A stretch of 9,397 nucleotides of DNA from Sporosarcina sp. (lineage in GTDB: Bacteria > Bacillota > Bacilli > Bacillales_A > Planococcaceae). The DNA lies in assembly GCA_029263945.1 (NCBI GenBank), contig JARIDM010000103.1, forward strand, positions 1 to 9,397, written 5' to 3'. The translations under genes were made by a program, and so were the position numbers. Below, piece after piece: positions 5,448 to 9,397 of the stretch (its first letter is position 1; every line of letters starts with the position of its first letter). The notes under the pieces are model-generated. The model was not told the origin of the DNA, searched no databases, and saw nothing but the letters and a program-made list of their open reading frames with translations.

Positions 5448-6755
5448 ATGACGGTTGAAACAAAATTGGCATTAACCGAACAGGATGTGCGTTCCTTTTC
5501 AAAAAAGATGAATGAAGCTGCGTGGATGACAGACTTCCGTGCAGATGCATTTGCTAAATTGGAACAGCTTCCGATGCCAAAACCAGATAAAACAAGAATT
5601 GATCGTTGGAATTTTACAGAATTCCCGACGCATACTGTAGAAAGTTCAGTTTATGCATCACTAGACGAACTACCAAAAGAAGCACAAGCACTCTTTACTG
5701 TAGCAGAAGAAACGAATGTTTATGTACAACATAATAATACACCAGCTTTTGTCTCGTTATCAGAAGACTTGAAGGCAAAAGGTGTCATTTTAACGGATAT
5801 TTTCACTGCATCGCGTGAGCATGCAGAACTCGTACAAAAGTATTATATGACAAAAGGTGTCAAAGTTGACGAGCATAAATTGACTGCATTAAACGCAGCC
5901 TATATGAATGGTGGCGTATTTGTTTACATTCCTAAAAACGTTGTCGTTGAAGAGCCAATCCAAGCGCTATTCTTACATGACAATGAAGAAGCTTCATTGT
6001 TTAATCACGTAATAGTGGTAGCAGAAGCGAACAGTTCATTAACGTATATCGAAAATTACATGTCAACTGTATCGGAAGCTAAGGGACAAGCAAATATTGT
6101 TGCAGAAGTATTCACAGGCGACAATGCACAAGTAACTTATGGTGCAGTCGATGGTTTACCGACTGGTTTCAATACATTTGTGAGCCGCCGCGGCGTGACT
6201 GGACGAGATAGTCAGTTAAACTGGGCGCTTGGTCTTATGAATGACAGCAACACGATCGCAGAGAACATTACGCATTTAGTTGGAGATGGCTCTGGCTGTG
6301 ATATGAAAACAGTTGTTGTTGGTACGGGTAAACAACGTGAAAACTATACAACGAAAATTATTAGTACCGGTAAAAATACAAACGGCATGATTTTAAAACA
6401 TGCTGTTGTAAAAGATGAAGCAACGGTTATTTTTAATGGAATTGGCCAAATTGTTAAGGGTGGAACAGGATCTAATGCCGAGCAAGAATCTCGTATGTTA
6501 ATCCTAAGTAAACGCGCCCGTGCAGATGCAAACCCAGTTCTACTCATTGGAGAGGACGAAGTAACTGCAGGTCACGCAGCTTCAGTAGGTCGTGTCGACC
6601 CACTTGAAATGTTCTATTTAATGAGTCGTGGTATTTCCAAAACAGAAGCAGAACGCCTGATCATTCACGGATTCTTAGCACCAGTCGTCGCAGAGTTAAA
6701 AGTCGAAGGTGTGAAGAAGCTGCTGACGGAGGTAATTGAAAGGAAAGTGCGCTAA
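5448..6755 (+). CDS. sufD: SufD, scaffold subunit of the SufBCD complex
   Basis: A 435-residue SufB/SufD-family protein that pairs with SufB and SufC to form the cluster-assembly scaffold. The N-terminal helical part (about 1-130) leads into the right-handed beta-helix core (about 150-390). Near its end is the family block GSNAEQESRMLILSKRA (341-357), then GEDEVTAGHAASVGRVD (368-384). His376 in AGHAASVG corresponds by position to the conserved His of SufD at the SufB interface. The C-terminal SRGISKTEAERLIIHGF (393-409) is shared with SufB and contacts SufC. It resembles SufD rather than SufB in its N-terminal region and length. GAAAGGGG (5431-5438) lies nine bases before the ATG. Its stop overlaps the next start by one base (TAATG), implying translational coupling. 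Confidence 0.95.
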   Translation: MTVETKLALTEQDVRSFSKKMNEAAWMTDFRADAFAKLEQLPMPKPDKTRIDRWNFTEFPTHTVESSVYASLDELPKEAQALFTVAEETNVYVQHNNTPAFVSLSEDLKAKGVILTDIFTASREHAELVQKYYMTKGVKVDEHKLTALNAAYMNGGVFVYIPKNVVVEEPIQALFLHDNEEASLFNHVIVVAEANSSLTYIENYMSTVSEAKGQANIVAEVFTGDNAQVTYGAVDGLPTGFNTFVSRRGVTGRDSQLNWALGLMNDSNTIAENITHLVGDGSGCDMKTVVVGTGKQRENYTTKIISTGKNTNGMILKHAVVKDEATVIFNGIGQIVKGGTGSNAEQESRMLILSKRARADANPVLLIGEDEVTAGHAASVGRVDPLEMFYLMSRGISKTEAERLIIHGFLAPVVAELKVEGVKKLLTEVIERKVR

Positions 6756-7984
6756 TGCTTAGTAAAGACATACGCAAACATTTCCCGATACTTGACCAAG
6801 AAATAAATGGGCATCCGCTTGTTTATCTTGACAGTGCTGCAACATCCCAAAAACCTCAACAAGTAATCGATGCAATGAGCAACTATTACTTATATGATAA
6901 TTCAAATGTCCACCGCGGGGTGCATACACTAGGCAATCGAGCGACAGAAGGTTATGAAGGTGCGCGCGATAAAGTGCGTGCTTTCATCAATGCGAAGTCG
7001 AGAGAAGAGATTGTCTTTACACGCGGAACAACGACAGCATTAAATATGGTTGCAGAAAGCTATGGCCGTGCAAATGTTACAGAAGGTGACGAAATCGTCA
7101 TTACGCATATGGAGCACCACTCTAATATTATTCCGTGGCAACAACTGGCTAAAGAGAAGGGTGCAATCCTGAAATACGTTGAGTTAGAAGATGACGGGAC
7201 CCTCTCCCTGGAAAAAGTGCGCGCAACTGTAACGAATCGGACGAAAATTGTTTCGATTATGCATGTATCTAACGTGCTAGGGACGATTAATCCGATTAAA
7301 GAAATTACAGAAATTGCACATGAAAATGGTGCGGTAATGGTTGTAGATGGTGCACAAGCTGCGCCCCATTTAAAGGTGGATGTGCAAGCATTAAATTGTG
7401 ATTTCTATGCCTTTTCTGGACATAAGATGGCTGCGCCAACAGGAATTGGCGTTCTTTATGGCAAGAAAAGTTTGTTGAATGCAATGGAACCAGTTGAGTT
7501 TGGTGGAGAGATGATTGATTTTGTTGGCCTTTATGAATCGACATGGAAAGAGCTTCCGTGGAAATTCGAAGGTGGGACACCGATTATCGCAGGCGCAATT
7601 GGCCTCGGTGCGGCAATTGATTATCTTGAAGAAATTGGACTGGATCAGATTGAACAGCATGAACATCAACTTGCAGCCTATGCACTTGAGAAATTTGCGA
7701 AGGTTGAAGGACTGACCGTTTACGGCCCACTAGATGCAGAAAAACGTGCAGGTGTCATTACGTTTAATGTTGAAGGTGTACATCCGCATGACCTCGCGAC
7801 TGTTCTCGATATGCACGGAATTGCTGTAAGAGCTGGACACCATTGTGCGCAACCGCTGATGAAGTGGCTTGACGTTTCTGCGACAGCACGTGCTAGCTTC
7901 TATGTTTATAACACAAAGGAAGACGTGGATCGCCTCGTGGATGGACTCCAAATTGCAAAGGAGTATTTCAACGATGTCAACTAA
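6755..7984 (+). CDS. sufS: SufS, PLP-dependent group II cysteine desulfurase
   Basis: A 409-residue class-V-aminotransferase-fold enzyme that removes sulfur from cysteine, releasing alanine and leaving a persulfide on its active-site cysteine. PLP contacts are visible: His121 in MEHHSN, Asp198 and Gln201 in VVDGAQAAPH, and the Schiff-base Lys224 in SGHKM. The catalytic Cys364 is in RAGHHCAQPLM, the group II (SufS) pattern, and Arg379 in ATARASFYVYNT should bind the substrate carboxylate. All key residues are intact and the length is normal. The ATG shares a base with the sufD stop and has AGGA ten bases upstream (6741-6744). The start codon of sufU lies inside the end of this gene, so desulfurase and sulfur acceptor are made together. 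Confidence 0.97.
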   Translation: MLSKDIRKHFPILDQEINGHPLVYLDSAATSQKPQQVIDAMSNYYLYDNSNVHRGVHTLGNRATEGYEGARDKVRAFINAKSREEIVFTRGTTTALNMVAESYGRANVTEGDEIVITHMEHHSNIIPWQQLAKEKGAILKYVELEDDGTLSLEKVRATVTNRTKIVSIMHVSNVLGTINPIKEITEIAHENGAVMVVDGAQAAPHLKVDVQALNCDFYAFSGHKMAAPTGIGVLYGKKSLLNAMEPVEFGGEMIDFVGLYESTWKELPWKFEGGTPIIAGAIGLGAAIDYLEEIGLDQIEQHEHQLAAYALEKFAKVEGLTVYGPLDAEKRAGVITFNVEGVHPHDLATVLDMHGIAVRAGHHCAQPLMKWLDVSATARASFYVYNTKEDVDRLVDGLQIAKEYFNDVN

Positions 7985-8411
7985 AAATCTAGACCAACTT
8001 TATCGTTCTGTTATTATGGATCATTATAAAACACCGAGAAATAAAGGTATTATAGAAGAAAGTAGTATTACCGTAGATATGAATAATCCGACGTGCGGAG
8101 ATGTCATTCATCTAACGATGGAAATCGAAGATGATGTCGTTCAAGATGCGAAATTCGAAGGAGAAGGATGTTCAATTTCGATGGCATCTGCATCGATGAT
8201 GACCCAATTAATAAAAGGGAAACCTGTGAAAGATGCACTTTCACTTGCAGATACCATTTCAGCAATTATGTTGAGCGAAGAATATGACGACTCTATCGAC
8301 CTTGGGGATATTGAAGCACTTTCTGGTGTGGCAAAGTTCCCGGCACGTATTAAGTGTGCGACACTTGCGTGGAAAGCAATGGAAAAAGGCGTTGGAAGAG
8401 AAGATTCATGA
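7974..8411 (+). CDS. sufU: SufU, zinc-dependent sulfur acceptor for SufS
   Basis: A 145-residue IscU-like protein of the SufU type found in Firmicutes. The three conserved cysteines are at 41 (NPTCGD), 66 (EGCSIS) and 128 (RIKCATLAW), with Asp43 as the fourth ligand of the zinc site. Arg125, three residues before the last cysteine, is also present. In Bacillus, SufU takes the persulfide sulfur from SufS through its zinc-site cysteines and passes it towards SufBCD. The start at 7974 (MSTKNLDQLYRS) is chosen because it gives the family N-terminus and has AAAGGAG at 7957-7963. The frame is open further upstream, but only as a shadow of sufS. It overlaps the end of sufS by 11 bases in a different frame, and sufB starts 25 bases after its stop. 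Confidence 0.96.
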   Translation: MSTKNLDQLYRSVIMDHYKTPRNKGIIEESSITVDMNNPTCGDVIHLTMEIEDDVVQDAKFEGEGCSISMASASMMTQLIKGKPVKDALSLADTISAIMLSEEYDDSIDLGDIEALSGVAKFPARIKCATLAWKAMEKGVGREDS

Positions 8412-8436
8412 AAATGGTAGAATGGAGGAATAATTA

Positions 8437-9397
8437 ATGGCTAAAAAAATGCCTGAAATGGGCGATTACGAATATGGTTTTAATGATGGAGATGTCTCTG
8501 TATTCCGTTCTGAACGTGGATTAACTCGTGAAATCGTTGAAGAAATTTCTTCTATGAAAGATGAGCCACAATGGATGTTAGATTATCGTTTGAAATCGTT
8601 GGAACTATTTTACAATATGCCAACACCTCAGTGGGGAGGAGATCTTAACTCACTTGACTTTGACGAAATTACGTACTACGTAAAAGCGTCAGAAGGAACT
8701 GAACGTTCTTGGGATGAAGTTCCAGAGGAAATCAAACGTACCTTTGACAAACTTGGAATTCCTGAAGCGGAACAAAAATATTTGGCAGGGGTTTCTGCTC
8801 AATATGAATCAGAAGTTGTTTACCACAATATGAAACAAGAGCTAACGGATATGGGCATCATCTTTAAAGATACCGATTCCGCGCTAAAAGAAGATGAAGA
8901 AATCTTCAAGAAGTATTGGGGTACAGTAATTCCAAACAGTGATAATAAGTTTGCAGCACTTAACTCTGCAGTATGGTCGGGTGGATCGTTCATCTATGTA
9001 CCACCAGGTGTCAAAGTGGAATCTCCACTACAAGCCTATTTCCGTATTAACTCTGAGAATATGGGACAGTTTGAGCGTACACTGATTATTGTCGATGAAG
9101 GCGCAAGTGTCCATTACGTAGAGGGATGTACGGCACCTGTATTTACATCGAACTCATTGCACAGTGCTGTTGTTGAGATCATTGTTAAGAAGGATGCTTA
9201 TTGTCGTTATACAACGATTCAAAACTGGGCAAATAACGTCTATAACCTCGTAACCAAACGTGCAGATGTTGCTGCACATGGAACGATGGAATGGATCGAC
9301 GGCAACATTGGTTCTAAATTAACGTTGAAGTACCCAGCAATTCTTCTCCGCGGAGAAGGTGCACGTGGGATGACTTTATCACTTGCAATTGCTGGAA
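8437..9397 (+). CDS. sufB: SufB, scaffold subunit of the SufBCD complex (C-terminus outside window)
   Basis: The last gene visible in the suf operon, cut by the right edge after 320 codons plus one base. The family's usual length is about 465, so roughly the last third is missing. The N-terminus MAKKMPEMGDYEYGFND, the block PQWMLDYRLKSLELF (44-58), VPPGVKVESPLQAYFRIN (188-205) and HYVEGCTAPVF (226-236) are typical of SufB and distinguish it from SufD. SufB holds the growing cluster, receives sulfur from SufS/SufU and docks SufC through its C-terminal helices. Cys231 and Cys256 are visible; the catalytic cysteine near the C-terminus that is known from the E. coli protein lies beyond the window. 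GGAGG (8424-8428) is eight bases before the ATG. No frameshift is seen. Confidence 0.96.
   Translation, partial: MAKKMPEMGDYEYGFNDGDVSVFRSERGLTREIVEEISSMKDEPQWMLDYRLKSLELFYNMPTPQWGGDLNSLDFDEITYYVKASEGTERSWDEVPEEIKRTFDKLGIPEAEQKYLAGVSAQYESEVVYHNMKQELTDMGIIFKDTDSALKEDEEIFKKYWGTVIPNSDNKFAALNSAVWSGGSFIYVPPGVKVESPLQAYFRINSENMGQFERTLIIVDEGASVHYVEGCTAPVFTSNSLHSAVVEIIVKKDAYCRYTTIQNWANNVYNLVTKRADVAAHGTMEWIDGNIGSKLTLKYPAILLRGEGARGMTLSLAIAG

Noticed and set aside
7305..7951. Several open frames on both strands within sufS
   Set aside because: All overlap an intact desulfurase gene and show no domains or start signals.
7869..7973. Upstream extension of SufU
   Set aside because: It lies wholly inside sufS in another frame. 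The start at 7974 gives the family N-terminus with a proper ribosome binding site.
1..9397. CRISPR arrays, tRNA/rRNA genes, insertion sequences, phage or toxin-antitoxin genes
   Set aside because: I looked for spaced repeats, cloverleaf sequences, terminal inverted repeats with transposase frames and small paired genes, and found none.

Overview
The window looks like a chromosomal segment from a low-GC Gram-positive bacterium of the order Bacillales, probably a Planococcaceae/Sporosarcina-like species. The reasons are the sufC-sufD-sufS-sufU-sufB gene order with a SufU-type scaffold, strong GGAGG ribosome binding sites, T-tailed hairpin terminators, and a TPP riboswitch with a typical Bacillales terminator platform. 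The species guess rests only on the feel of the Suf proteins and is inference.

Layout: positions 1-343 hold no convincing gene, only a 13-bp hairpin terminator (136-173) that can serve both strands and perhaps the last codons of an unknown + strand gene. Positions 344-2793 are one minus-strand transcription unit. Read in its own direction it has a sigma-A-like promoter (2765-2793), a TPP (thiamine pyrophosphate) aptamer (2659-2747), an intrinsic terminator (2551-2582), a short-chain dehydrogenase (1741-2505), and an NtaA/SnaA/DszA-type flavin-dependent monooxygenase (344-1654). Positions 2794-3237 are a long divergent intergenic region with no gene that I can support. A + strand amino acid:cation symporter follows at 3251-4462. 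The rest is the + strand suf operon: sufC (4651-5430), sufD (5448-6755), sufS (6755-7984), sufU (7974-8411), and the first 320 codons of sufB, which runs off the right edge.

How the parts work together: SufS takes sulfur from cysteine, SufU accepts it, and the SufB-SufC-SufD complex uses it to build Fe-S clusters. The genes are packed end to end or overlap, as expected for one translationally coupled operon. The minus-strand unit is the most interesting part. Its riboswitch says that the SDR and the monooxygenase are made when TPP is scarce, yet neither enzyme is a standard thiamine synthesis, salvage or transport protein. A thiamine-linked oxidation/reduction step of unknown substrate is the simplest reading. 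The symporter between the two units belongs to the glutamate-transporter fold, but it has lost the arginine that holds acidic side chains and has a degenerate sodium-site motif, so its substrate is probably not glutamate or aspartate.
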